Shown: positions 23,027 through 33,917 of the stretch, piece after piece
Layout: each line of letters starts with the position of its first letter
Numbering within the stretch: position 1 is the stretch's first letter
Origin: Pollenia angustigena
Taxonomy: Eukaryota > Arthropoda > Insecta > Diptera > Polleniidae
Direction of reading: 5' to 3'
DNA: 64,000 nt
Assembly: GCA_930367215.1 (NCBI GenBank)
Contig: OV884059.1
Span: 224,749,803 to 224,813,802, forward strand
The notes under the pieces: model-generated
The model's database searches: none
Told to the model about the DNA's origin: nothing
The model's input: the letters and a program-made list of their open reading frames with translations, nothing else
Translations under genes and position numbers: made by a program

Positions 23027-24174
23027 ATGAGTGTACAACAAGATTATTTAACAAATGCTTTTTGCTTTGTCTGCAAAAAATCTCTTCCTACATCAGGAGA
23101 TTACGTTAAATGTCTTCACTGCGGTAACAGATTTCACTACTCTCGTGCGCTACACTTTCTGAATCAACCTATAATAGCATGACGAGTGATAGAAAAAATG
23201 CATGGAAATGTCATATATGCAGAGGTGACCGTAGCAGAAGCAAATCGCCAAACAATCTTTACCAGCAAATAACTTATGAAGACACAACAGAAAAAATTTT
23301 ACAACAAAGTCAAACAAATAGCCAACTACAGCAACAACATAATAAACAGCAAAAAGAAACTGTGGGGATTGATAATGGATCAACTGTTTTGAACTCTTTA
23401 AATATAAACACAGACGACATTAGGTCTGACTTAATTTCATTTAAATCAAGTGTTACAAACGATTTAAGTGATATAAAAACCAGTATACAACAATTGAACA
23501 ATAATGTACTAACTGTTAATAACTCACTTAAAGAAGAGATGATCAATTCTTATCAAAAACTCACCGAAGCTATGTCAAACATTGCTCTACAGGTCAGTGA
23601 CCTTGTAAGAGAAAATAAAGAAAAGGAAATACGACTTCAACAAATGGAAAATAAAGTCAATTATCTCGAGCAAAAAATTATAAGTAAAAACATAGAGATT
23701 AAAAATGCCAATGGTAATAATATGACTGCTGTAGATGTAATAAAAACAATAGCAACGTCTGTTAATGTTGAAGTTAAAGAGAGTGATCTATCCAATGCAT
23801 ATAAAATACAAAAACATGATAAAATTATTGTTGAGTTTAACTCACTGCTTAAAAAAAAAGAGTTGTTATCCAAAATACGTGGACATAAGGTTAATGGAGA
23901 TTTACTAAAACACACTCTTTATAAACCATATGAAAACAACAACATCAATAACAATAACTCTTGCGCTGACACAAATAACAGACCTATCTACATAAATGAA
24001 CAACTAACATCGACTAACCGGCGGCTTCTCTGGCTAGCCAAGCAGAAAGCAAAAGAAACTGGTTATAAATTTGTATGGGTCAGAGATGGGCATATATACG
24101 CCAAAAAGAATGAAAACACAGCAATCATAAAAATTTTAAATATTGGAGATATTGAACTTATTATAATTAAATAA
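23027..24174 (+). pseudogene. LINE ORF1 with PHD-like zinc finger and FP25K-like C-terminal domain
   Basis: Gag-like RNA-binding protein of the LINE. From ATG 23,027 the first part shows CFVCKK and VKCLHCGNRFHY. A one-base frame change near 23,140 leads to the frame with SCATLSESTYNSM and then WKCHICR, completing a PHD-like Cys/His finger. A Gln/Asn-rich, coiled-coil-type middle follows (about residues 70-210). The C-terminal part has IIVEFNSLLKKKELL, PIYINEQLT and FVWVRDGHIYAKK, as in the FP25K-like domain of many insect LINE ORF1 proteins. About 380 residues in total. One frameshift separates the two halves of the zinc finger. Confidence 0.82.
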
Positions 24175-24727
24175 TACAAAAAATAAAAACTATAAAAATA
24201 AAAATAAACTATCAAAAGAACAATTAAAGAATCTACAAAATTTAACAAAAACAATAATTAACATGAATAACGTAACGAATGAAACAATTGAAACATTCAA
24301 TCAAATTAAGCCAGAACTCCTAAGTTATCCCTTGCCCATGGTATTTTTAAACATAAGATCTATGCGCACTAATTTTAATTCTTTTTTAACAACAATAAAC
24401 AACATAATACAATATATAAAAATAATTGTTCTAGTTGAAACTAATATAACCGATGAGGAGAATATGTTCTATGGTATAGATGATTTCGATTCGATATTTA
24501 TAAATAGAAAAAACAAAAGCGGAGGCGGAATAGCAATTTATGTAAAAAATGACTTGTCCTTTTCAGATACTAGTATTGCTACTACTTCAATTGAATCGCT
24601 AAGAATAAATATACAACTATCCGAAAATATTACGATCGTTACTATATATAGGCCCCCATCCCTGAACGTATTTGATTTTTTAGAAGAACTGGATGACATG
24701 TTACACACAATGAATAAACAAAACAAC

Positions 24728-27700
24728 CAGAGTTCAGAGAAATATCAATGTGAACGCTCATATTCAACCATTCTTGAATATTTTCATAAATGAAAAATGT
24801 GAAAATAATTAACTTTTTAATCACAATCATAATGAATTGTTAAATAATCGCCAAATTCATTCATGTTTTTGAGGAAAAATCAAATTTTGCCTTTCTTCAG
24901 TCATGAAAAATGAGGAAAAAAAAAGTTTTAGAAACGATCCTCACTAGTAATGTTGTTGTTGCTTGACAGTTTGCATGACCACAGCCCGAAATGACTGTGT
25001 ATTTGTTTGTGTAAAATATATTTTTTGTTATAGGCAACCAGCCAAAGTGTCTGTGAATTTTTTGTAAGAAACATTATTAAAAAAAATTAAAAGAACTGCA
25101 CATATCGTCCGTCATCTTGATGAAGAATAATGTAACATCACATTTCATAATTTTACATGCAAAGCAGACAACTTTGAAAAATGTTATGAGATTTATAAGC
25201 AATTTTAAATATTTCAGCTAAAAATGCGATAACCGATATATTTTTAAGGAATTTATTATTACTTTTTAAGTTGTGTATGGTTTCGTTGTATACATTTGTA
25301 ATTTTCAGAAACAAAAAGACGTATCATCAATGAAAGTATACATATTAGTATTAAGTAAAACAAACATTTAAAATATTAAATAATTAAATATTTGTGTTAA
25401 ATTACCGGAAAAATAGGATTTATACATATGATAATTTTTTATTGATTTTATTACTAATAAGTAGTGGTTTAAATTAGAAAATGTAACTTAATTTAATTTA
25501 GCTATGAATTGATTTTAAAAAGCCATATTTTTATATTTATTTAATAATTCTAAAGGATTAACACAAAATAAAGCTAAACAGTCTATATTCCACTACTTTA
25601 TAAAAAAAAAATAAAAAAGGCAATTATTCCACAATTTAAGAATAACTGTCTTTTTCAGGATATTGATGAAGAGCCACTTGGAAGAATGCAATCCTAATAA
25701 AAAATGGATTATTTTAAATAAACTTATAAAAATATTTATTTTGAATAAATAGTATTGTGGTTATTTTTGTCGAACTATTTATGGTTTTTTAATCCAAATT
25801 TTAATATTTTTAATCAGGCTTAAGTTCATCAAATTTAATTTTTCATTAAATTATTTTTATGAAGAAAGGAATTTTACAACATGAAAATTATGTAATTAAA
25901 ATTGTTATTGATAAAAATTTGGATTAAAAATATTTCTTTTGTATTATAAACTTTTTATATTATAATTAAGATCCCATACAGATTCATTATAGGGAAAGTC
26001 GACTTTATTTAAATTTATTAAAAAGCAAATACATACGTAGATATTATAACTGTGACAGTCTGATGGAAACAAAAGTCTGAGGACCTGCAGATGTTGCCAT
26101 TTATTCTTAGAAATTTTTAGCGTTTGGAAGTGCAATGGGGTAAGCTGCAAAATTTCAAAATTTCTAACAGTCCTATAAGGGAGAAACTGATAGTCACACT
26201 TATTATAAATTTTGTAATACATACGTATATGGAGACGGCTTTTATCATTTTACAGCACTTTTATTACTTTTTCTTCTGCAATAATTTTTAGTCTGATCAC
26301 TAATTCCACTAACACCCTGGTAACAGTTATAAAACAAATAACCCAGTTTTGACGTTCAAAAATATTAATGTGTTCTTATAAAAAGAATAAAACACTCTGC
26401 TAATTTTTTTCTTGAGTGTAATTATACATTATGTTGTTAACAAAAATTGTATTTTGATGAAAAGTAAGTTTTAATTTTGTAAATATATTTTTTTAGGTAG
26501 CAGTTTAAAATTTTAAAAAAATATGTAATGTGAATCGTAACCAACAAAAAAAAATCAATTTAAAATATTCTAATAATGTTTGAATATAAGCTGACGATAT
26601 GTTTTTTTTTTTTGTGTAAACAATTCTTTGTTGCCTTTAAAAAGGGTCACTTTTTCTTTCGTTAAAAAGACGTACCTCAATGCAGAAATTATTGAGAAAA
26701 AAATAGACACAAGAAGTTGTTGGTATTTTGTGTTTGTAAAAATATTTTGGTTTCTGTTCCAATCGCGACGATTGGTTTTTATTGCTGCAAACAGTTTTCT
26801 TACGTAGATAAAGTTATTAGGAAAACACTAACAAAGTCTTGTTTCGCCACAAGCAAAGCGACAGTAAGTATGGTTGATGAGTAAGAAAATTTGTTTTATT
26901 GTTGCATTAATGCAATTTTTTGTTTCGCGTCAAATTATGCCAGTTATTGTAAATTCAATGTAGTCTTTTCAACACCGTTGCGCTTGGACCACAAACAAAA
27001 TTTTTTTTCACGAGACCAAATACATGTCTTCATTTCATGCAGGTAGTAATTTTTTTCAATATTTTTTTTCCTTTATGTCTTTTAAACGAAAAAAAAACAG
27101 ACCCTTTTAGAGGCATCACAAAATATTTTGCAAAATAAAAAAAAAACATTTTAGTTTACCAGCCAACAAATAATTTTACAAGACACAAACAGGCTATCGT
27201 GCTGCCTAGCGGGAAAAATTGTGAGGGCTTTGACTTTTCGGTCCTTAAAGAAGGTTTACAACTAGATTTTCAATAAACTTTTACTTATTCCGCTCTGCCT
27301 TCTTCGAAAAGGGGTTTTAGAATGGGTTTTACGAAATATTTTACAAATTCAAATTAACTTTTCTGAGATAAGCCCTGTCGAAATAGTTTTATTACACTCA
27401 AAATATTATGTAGTTAAATTCAAACGAAAATTCATTTTAAACAAATTAAAATTCATTTAAAAAACGGATCATTTACATTTTTATAATTCATTTTTAAATT
27501 TTTTATTTATTAAACAGCATATTCCTTAAAATTGAATAGTTTTTACTTTAAAAATTCACTTTAACCGAAAAAAATCAAACTACATAACAAAATAAATACG
27601 AAAAAACATTATTTTTTGGTAGTTTGTTTTTTGAATAACAAACATAAATGTTAACAAATAAAATTATTCGTAAAATAACTATATTTTTATTTAAATTTAA

Positions 27701-28216
27701 CAGTAAGGAAAACGTATTTAATAACCAACAATCAGTTACTGTAATAATTTTATAAGTGTAGCAGTAATGTTGGAATGTGTAGCAAGTTTAGTTATTAATT
27801 ACTAACTTCGAGTTATTAGCAACAACAATTTGCAACCTTAGGACAACAAGGATCTATATGCACCTAAACAACATGTAAGAAAAAACCTTGTTGTTCTAAT
27901 ACAGTTGGAATGCGACTGGAAAACTTAATATCGGTAAAAAGGCCTTCTTTAAGGCCTCTTAACAACTTCCATTTCCTGCTGTTAATGGTCAGGCAAATTG
28001 CGTTTTTTTCATTATGAGGAATTTGAATGTGAATTTTTTTAAATTTTTCATATCTGACAAATTCATATATGAATTTTTTTGTTTGCTCATTTTTCATGAA
28101 TGAGGAAATTAAAAATATCTTTTTTCCTCACCCTCATGAATGAGAAGAAGCAGTAAAATTTAAAATTTTTCACGCTCGCTCATGAATGAAAAATGAGCGA
28201 GCGTTTCGGTACTCTG
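24728..28216. mobile_element. 3.5-kb non-coding insertion in the LINE endonuclease, hAT-like ends
   Basis: Interrupts the LINE between MNKQNN and QKTLILVGD. The outermost bases are CAGAGTTCAGAG at the left and the complement CAGAGTACCGAAACGCTC at the right, similar to hAT ends. Motifs TCATGAAAAATGAGGAA-like recur in both subterminal zones (about 24,780-24,920 and 28,010-28,200). Flanking octamers AAAACAAC and CAAAAAAC match at 6 of 8 positions. No transposase was found; the interior is AT-rich. A different reading of the junctions is given under findings. Confidence 0.6.
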
Positions 28217-28360
28217 CAAAAAACGCTCATATTAGTGGGAGATATCAATATAGACATCTTAAAAGAGACATCGGTAACAAACTCTTATCTTGATATATTG
28301 GCGTATAATGGTATGAAATGCTTAGTTAAAGAGACTACAAGAGAAGACCTGAATTTAAAT

Positions 28361-28542
28361 CTGCCATCGGCAAAATCAGGGCGCCGCGTTTTCTCTTTTC
28401 TCTTTTATTCTCTTGTATGCTCTATTATTACGTACATGTGCACACACATTGCAGAGAATTTAACAACATTAACAACAACATATGTAAAATTCGTACAACG
28501 CATATAATCGCAAAATGTAATAGTATAGGTTGCCGATGGCAG
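28361..28542. mobile_element. 182-bp hAT MITE with palindromic 8-bp TSD
   Basis: ATTTAAAT at 28,353-28,360 and 28,543-28,550 flanks an element with perfect 13-bp TIRs CTGCCATCGGCAA. Removing it with one ATTTAAAT copy restores the LINE endonuclease frame (EDLNLNSHTCIDHIF), so borders are exact. Confidence 0.93.
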
Positions 28543-28835
28543 ATTTAAATTCACATACGTGCATCGATCACATTTTCGCTAGATGTAAACATTTAAATAC
28601 ACATATTCACACATCAATTATTCAAACAAAAATATCTGACCATTTCTCCTTATTTTGTTCTATGTTTGAAAAAATCGAAGGTAACAAGTTACAAACCAAC
28701 AATACCCAACAAGCAATAATATGCAACAATAAAGTAAACCAACAAATTCGTACAACAAATTGGAAAGAAGTAACAGATCTTACAAACCCAGTCGACATGT
28801 TCAACGCATTACAAAGTAAATTTAAAACTATATAG

Positions 28836-29480
28836 GGTAAGTGTTCCTAAAGTCGGCATGTCCCAGTAGTCGGCATATTTTGCATTTAAACGTTAATAAA
28901 TAAGAAATGCGGTTTTTACATTCATAAATAGCATCAAGTTTGTCAAGAAAATTTACTCATCTTTCCATTAGTAATAATTAAATTGAAGTAAGATGAGTAT
29001 TTTTGCCAAATTTTGAAGTCTTGAGTGACAAGCTCTTGAACTTGTGCGGTGACCCTTGTTTTTCAAAAAAAAAAAATTAGTGTTAGAGCTAACTTTAAAA
29101 GGCAAATAGACATATTATTTATGGGAAGTTTATTACTTATAAAGTTTAAAAAGGTAAAAAGTCTATTCAATTTTGTCGTAAAAGTAAAAAAATTTACAAA
29201 AAGTAAATATTTTATTAATTTTGTTGGGTGCCGACATTAGGAACAAAAATTTTCAAAATTTCCTTTGGTCGGCATTGGGTGCCGACTACTGGCAAATCAG
29301 TATTTTTCTCTGATTACACTCAAATTTGAGTAAATTGTTCATCAATCGTGCCTCTTGCCTCTGAGATGACAGAAAATGAGTTTAAAACGAGTTTACCCAG
29401 TAGTCGGCATGATTTCTTTTGAGTATCTCATGACCTGCCGACTATAGGATAACTGTTGTCCTAAAGTCGGCAGCAATTTT
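28836..29480. mobile_element. degraded element with AGTCGGCA inverted repeats
   Basis: CTAAAGTCGGCATG and CAGTAGTCGGCAT at the left (28,848-28,875) face inverted GCCGAC copies at 29,229-29,234 and 29,290-29,295 and TGCCGACTATAGG near 29,436-29,448. Another direct copy lies near 29,459-29,473. The pattern suggests terminal and subterminal repeats of a DNA transposon that entered the LINE; exact ends are not resolved. Confidence 0.5.
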
Positions 29481-29619
29481 ATTTCTAGTTTAACTGTATA
29501 TGGGGTTCCAAAACAGTATATTTTTTAAAATTTGTAAGGACTATTAGATACTTGCATTTCATTTACATACTTATTTCAGTAAAGTTAAATGTGAAAAGTA
29601 AGAAAAAAATGTTAATGTT

Positions 29620-29940
29620 TAAATTTACTGAAGTGGCCCTACAAATAAAAGGTGCCAGCCAGAAATGAAGCTTTCCAAGCTCCATTTTACAGGACAGAGT
29701 ATACAAGTTTAGTCAAATGCTAAACAGGATAAGTTAGTAAAATAGTGGATCGTCCTCTACAAATGCAAACTTCCGGTAAAAATTGATTACATTCTGAACA
29801 CAGTTTAAGCGATTTTAAGGAAGATGGACGCACCATACTATTTAAAAATTATCGTCCTTGAATCTGCATTTAAGCTTAGCTGTTAAGAAAGCAGAGGCAA
29901 TTAGTAAAGGACGAGCTAAAGTCCCTGAAGAAAAACCATC
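29620..29940 (+). pseudogene. possible pogo-type transposase remnant (pipsqueak-like HTH)
   Basis: Reading + from about 29,620, FTEVALQIKGASQK, a stop, then FPSSILQDRVYKF resembles a pipsqueak/CENP-B-type helix-turn-helix. Later, with frame changes, KKAEAISKGRAK resembles the region before the DDE domain in pogo transposases. The similarity is short and rests on recall of the family pattern, so it is tentative. It may be the transposase of the element at 28,836. Confidence 0.35.
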
Positions 29941-30284
29941 TCATCGAACAAATTGTTGTTGATATTTTGGATGATCCATCCAAAATATGTAATGGCGATA
30001 AGATAATTTGAAATCAAACATTCAATTTTCCGATGTTGAAAGTAAAAATTTTTTTTATTCAATTTATATTTTAATTGATTCCAATAAAATATTACATTCA
30101 AATTCACTTATTGCAATAAAAATGAAATCAGAATCAAAATCTTCGTTTCCTTCAAATGACTCTCCTTACAAATTTAAAATCATTTCGAAATCAACAAATG
30201 AAATCAGTTTGGTTGAAATCATTTTGATTTCAGATTTGTATAACTCTGCCTCCAACAAAACTAATTTAAAAGAAAAATCTTAAT

Positions 30285-30970
30285 CATATGGTTAATTTAA
30301 CAATAATTTTGTCACCGGTGATTTTGGTTAAAATAGTCCTTCATCAAGAAGAAACAACCACATTATTGTTGCCTTCAAACATGTTTTGGGTAATAACAAA
30401 AATATACATATTTAACACTTATAAAAGCATGGTTACCCATAGCATGTTGCTCTTGGAAAAGAGGAAAATACTCTTGTTAAATAGAACTATTAGTGGTAAA
30501 AAAATTATTGTCATATTTAGACATAACATCAAAATATGGTTGTGACTACAACAATATGGTTAAACTAACCATAATATGTATTAAATTTCTCGTTAAAAAT
30601 AGTTTTGTTGGAGGTGAAACTTTTTTTCTACGTGTGTACACCCAGATAAAAACATGTTTAAAAATGGTCACGTCCAACAAAACTATTTTTAAAGAAAATT
30701 TTGAACTTGTTATGTTTAATTTAACCATATTGTTGTCTCCGAAAATCATATTATTGTTAAATAAGTCGTCTATCAAGAAGCCACAACCATATTATGGTTG
30801 CCTCCGAACATTTTATGGTTAATAATAACTAAAATATGTTTAACTCTTTTATTAACATGGTTGTTTTTCAACCTTAGCATGTTGCTCTTGCGAAAGAGGA
30901 AAATACTATCGTTAATTTGAAAACAAATTATTGTAATATTTAACCACAACATGTTTTGAGGCAACCATAA
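30285..30970. repeat. fold-back repeat rich in AACCATAATATGG motifs
   Basis: The arm at about 30,550-30,616 (ATGGTTAAACTAACC.., AAAAATAGTTTTGTTGGAGG) pairs with 30,668-30,740 in inverted orientation, around a centre containing TACGTGTGTACACCCAGATA. Outside the arms, 30,346-30,482 and 30,773-30,920 are direct repeats sharing TAGCATGTTGCTCTTG and GAGGAAAATACT. Non-coding. It ends where LINE RT sequence resumes. Confidence 0.65.
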
Positions 30971-32146
30971 TATGGGTATTGCGTCTTGATGGAGGACTAA
31001 ACGTTAAGGTTGGCAATGTTCTCAGCAAAGCAGCCAATTCAGAAAATGGAGTACCTCAAGGTTCGAAATTAGGTCCGGTACTGTATATATTATACACAAA
31101 TGAACTAACTAGTTTGTTAACTACTTGTGAGACATTCTCTTATGCAGATGACACGGCTTTAGTAGTAGCCCATAAGAACTTAGAAGATGCAGTAAAAATA
31201 ATGCAAGCACAACTGGATATTGCAGCAAAATGGTGCCATGATAATGGACTTATTATCAACGCTACAAAAACAAAACTTATGCACATCAAATCACCATATA
31301 TCAGGTACCACGATATAAGGATAAAATTTCATGATGTTCAATGTCTACATAGAACCGGAACTCAAAACTTCAATTATGACACCGATCAGTGCAGTACTGT
31401 GATTGAAATCGTTAACACATACAAATATCTTGGTATATATATCGACCATAATTTTAAATGGAAAACTCACATCCAAGAAGTACACAAGAAACTTAGAAAA
31501 TCTTCTTATATGATGTATCAATTAAGCAACTGCTCCAATGACAAAGTAATGAGGCAAGCTTACTTCTCATTTGTAGAGTCACATATACGTCATGGCATCA
31601 CAGCATGGGGAAACTCATCATACTGCAGTAAACTTCAGCAAATTCAAAATAAAATACTCAAACTATTAAAACCATATACAGTCGTCAATATCTCTACACA
31701 ACCACAACAGACGCACAGCACCATGCCAAGAAGCCAAAATAACAACTATGCTAAAGATCGTAACGTTTTAAACGTCTTCAATATATATCGAACAACACTT
31801 GCAATAGAATTCTATAATGACACCAGATTCCTATACAAAATTGACCACAGCCACCAAACACGAAGCAACATTCAAGGAAAGTTCAAAGTACAACAATTCC
31901 GCAATGAATATAGTAGAAGCACCCTACCCGTAATGTTACCAACAATCTTCAATACAATACCCAATGATGTTCTTTCTAGAAGCAACAACAAGAGAGCCAG
32001 AAACAAAGTCCTTAAAACACATTTTATTAATACGCAATGAAGAAATGAATTAAAACAATAAAAAATAAATTTTATTAAAAATATTTATAAGATATTAAAA
32101 TAAGTATTAAAACTTTTTTTTGTATATTCGATGTTTACTATACCCA

Positions 32147-32178
32147 CCTGCAGATAAGCCATAACGGCTTCGCAAGGT
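32147..32178 (+). ncRNA. LINE 3'-UTR stem-loop (long copy)
   Basis: CCTGC-AGAT-AAGCC, loop ATAAC, GGCTT-C-GCAAGG forms a two-part stem about 110 bases after the ORF2 stop. The truncated relatives at 33,781 and 50,394 have the same structure with a changed base in both strands of the lower stem. A 3' stem-loop recognised by the RT is known in several LINE groups. Confidence 0.65.
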
Positions 32179-32259
32179 TATACTAACACTGAATTGTACA
32201 CTGAATAAGTAATAATAAACTGAATAAAGTGAATTTAAAAAAAAAAAAAAAAAAAAAAA

Positions 32260-33022
32260 CTATTACTATTACTATTACTATTACTATTACTATTACTATT
32301 ACTATAACTATTACTATTACTATTACTATTACTATTACTATTACTATTACTATTACTATTACTATTACTATTACTATTACTATTACTATTACTATTACTA
32401 TTACTATTACTATTACTATTACTATTACTATTACTATTACTATTACTATTACTATTACTATTACTATTACTATTACTATTACTATTACTATTACTATTAC
32501 TATAACTATTACTATTACTATTATTTACTATTACTATTACTATTACTATTACTATTACTATTACTATTACTATTACTATTACTATTACTATTACTATTAC
32601 TATTACAATTACTATTACTATTACTATTACTATAACTATTACTATTAATATTACTATTACTATTACTATTACTATTACTATTACTATTACTATTACTATT
32701 ACTATAACTATTACTATTAATATTACTATTACTATTACTATTACTATTACTATTACTATTACTATTACTATTACTATTACTATTACTATTACTATTACTA
32801 TTACTATTACTATTACTATTACTATTACTATTACTATTACTATAACTATTACTATTAATATTACTATTACTATTACTATTACTATTACTATTACTATTAC
32901 TATTACTATTACTATTACTATTACTATTACTATTACTATTACTATTACTATTACTATTACTATTACTATTACTATTACTATTACTATTACTATTACTATA
33001 ACTATTACTATTACTATTACTA
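32260..33022 (+). repeat. long (TTACTA)n microsatellite (about 760 bp)
   Basis: Between the poly(A) of the long LINE and the T-run of the R1-like tail. Mostly perfect hexamers. The variant string CTATAACTATTACTATTAAT recurs near 32,630, 32,701 and 32,842, showing internal block duplication. Confidence 0.97.
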
Positions 33023-33628
33023 TTTTTTTTTTTTTTTTTTTTTTTTGATGTGTGAGGTAGGGTTAAAAATGCCTTCGCACTTACAGTGACCGTCGTCAAC
33101 TGCGTCGAGTGGTGTTTCCACTAAAACAATCCCTCCTCATTTTCTGGTGAAGTGCCTTCCCGGAACTGCTATCCGAATTACTTCGGGAAGGCCCAGAAAC
33201 TTCGTCCTCGGAAGGACTACTCTATTTACCCACGTCTGGGTCCATCATGTTCATAGCCAGCGTGCTCTTGCTGCTCATCCTCCGTTCGTTGGCGCTCACG
33301 TTGCCTCAAATTATTGAGGTCTTTTTTCTTCGTCCGTAACACATTTTCGACATAGTGTCCTACTGCATTCCATTTGTCTCCGCATTCGATCATTTTTTCA
33401 ACTATATTATCAGCATTAAACTCGCCGATTTGCTCCCTCAGTGCGTTTCCTTCTGCGGACCATCTGGTACAGTTAAAGAACGTGTGTTCCGCATCATCGT
33501 TCGCCTCGCCGCAATAGATACAAGCAGGATCACCCGTCTTGCCCATGCGGTACAAATACTTTTTAAAGTATCCATGACCCGAGAGAAATTGGGTCAGAAA
33601 GTAGTTAACCTCCCCAGATTTCCTCTGC
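33023..33628 (-). mobile_element. R1-clade LINE, 5'-truncated 3' end (copy 1)
   Basis: Minus-strand fragment of about 600 bp ending in a 24-base poly(A) (T-run 33,023-33,046) that abuts (TTACTA)n. The 5' truncation point at 33,628 abuts another (TTACTA)n tract. Contains the ORF2 C-terminus and 3' UTR. Confidence 0.85.
33226..33628 (-). pseudogene. R1-like ORF2 C-terminus (copy 1)
   Basis: Opens within GEVNYFLTQFLSGHGYFKKY, typical of the region after the RT in R1-clade LINEs, followed by a zinc knuckle CIYC..HTFFNC (C-x2-C-x8-H-x4-C) and a charged tail ending DGPRRG at 33,226. Only about 130 of more than 1,000 residues remain. The nearby antisense frame is a shadow. Confidence 0.85.
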
Positions 33629-33647
33629 TATTACTATTACTATTACT
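33629..33647 (+). repeat. (TTACTA)3 between R1-like and truncated LINE
   Basis: Three hexamers separate the 5' truncation point of the R1-like fragment from that of the Jockey/CR1-group fragment. Confidence 0.9.
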
Positions 33648-33877
33648 AAACCTACAAAATACACATAAAAGAAAAAAATTATTAAAATTTTATTTCGTAA
33701 ATTCGCAATGAAAAAATCTAATTTGTTATAAATACTTTAAATTATTAATTATTATTTAATTGCTTGTACTAAATTTAATATCCCGCAGATAAGCCCCATG
33801 GCTTCGCGGGAATAGATTTAAGAACCAATGTAATTCAAATTAAAATTGAAAATAAAAAAAAAAAAAAAAAAAAAAAA
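33648..33877 (+). mobile_element. truncated Jockey/CR1-group LINE 3' end, second subfamily (unit B)
   Basis: Only the last ORF2 codons (KRKKLLKFYFVNSQ, stop at 33,709-33,711), a 3' UTR and poly(A) at 33,854-33,877 remain. It is homologous to the long LINE end (ARNKVLKTHFINTQ) but clearly another subfamily. It is flanked by (TTACTA)n on both sides. Confidence 0.82.
33781..33811 (+). ncRNA. LINE 3'-UTR stem-loop (unit B)
   Basis: TCCCGC-AGAT-AAGCC, loop CCAT, GGCTT-C-GCGGGA. Compared with 32,147 the lower stem changes from CCTGC/GCAAGG to CCCGC/GCGGG, keeping pairing. Confidence 0.7.
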
Positions 33878-33917
33878 TTACTATTACTATTACTATTACT
33901 ATAACTATTACCATTAC
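33878..33917 (+). repeat. (TTACTA)n at the PLE break (unit B)
   Basis: On the minus strand this tract reads as Asn-Ser codons continuing the PLE frame after KERCNGNS. Confidence 0.9.

Larger units (their letters stand above)
24263..32040 (+). pseudogene. LINE ORF2 (endonuclease and reverse transcriptase), interrupted
   Basis: The APE-type endonuclease begins MVFLNIRSMRTNF, then VETNI, GGGIAIYV and YRPPS (24,338-24,660). It is broken by the 24,728-28,216 insertion and resumes with TLILVGDINIDILKE. It is broken again by a 182-bp MITE and resumes with HTCIDHIFARC and SDHFSLF (endonuclease SDH motif). At about 28,835 it runs into foreign DNA. The RT continues only from about 30,976 (RLDGGLNVK, GVPQGSKLGP, YADDTALV, TYKYLGIYID) to the stop at 32,038-32,040. 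RT motifs before GVPQGS are missing, so the copy is dead. Confidence 0.88.
22675..32259 (+). mobile_element. Jockey/CR1-group LINE, long copy interrupted by further insertions
   Basis: Two-ORF non-LTR retrotransposon with a ~350-bp 5' UTR, ORF1 at 23,027-24,174 and ORF2 from 24,263 to 32,040. The 3' UTR carries a stem-loop, and a poly(A) tail lies at 32,237-32,259. Both flanks are (TTACTA)n. ORF2 is interrupted by a 3.5-kb insertion, a 182-bp hAT MITE and a 2.1-kb segment that also replaces the first RT motifs. Clade placement between Jockey and CR1 groups is tentative. Confidence 0.88.
8897..33647. repeat. composite repeat unit, copy A (carries extra insertions)
   Basis: First of three head-to-tail copies of a composite block. 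It aligns with copy B from the copia fragment (A 8,897, B 35,927) through the MITEs, the PLE endonuclease half, the pogo-like MITE and the RTE-like LINE. Copy A lacks the PLE RT half at its left edge and differs from B in 9,462-10,715. It carries a private hAT MITE (12,370-13,518) and the long LINE at 22,675-32,259. It keeps ancestral states where B and C share changes: an open copia codon (TTA where B and C have TAA) and RT residue Ala before FD. Confidence 0.85.

Noticed and set aside
32229..33099. Long Ile-Thr, Tyr and Asn-Ser repeat open frames
   Set aside because: They are translations of the (TTACTA)n tract, open in several frames because the hexamer has no stop in those frames; only the frame joined to PLE has evidence of coding history.
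33226..33555. R1-like tail as a separate small zinc-finger gene
   Set aside because: The frame extends upstream into LINE ORF2 sequence (LTQFLSGHG) and ends with a LINE 3' UTR and poly(A), so it is a truncated LINE.
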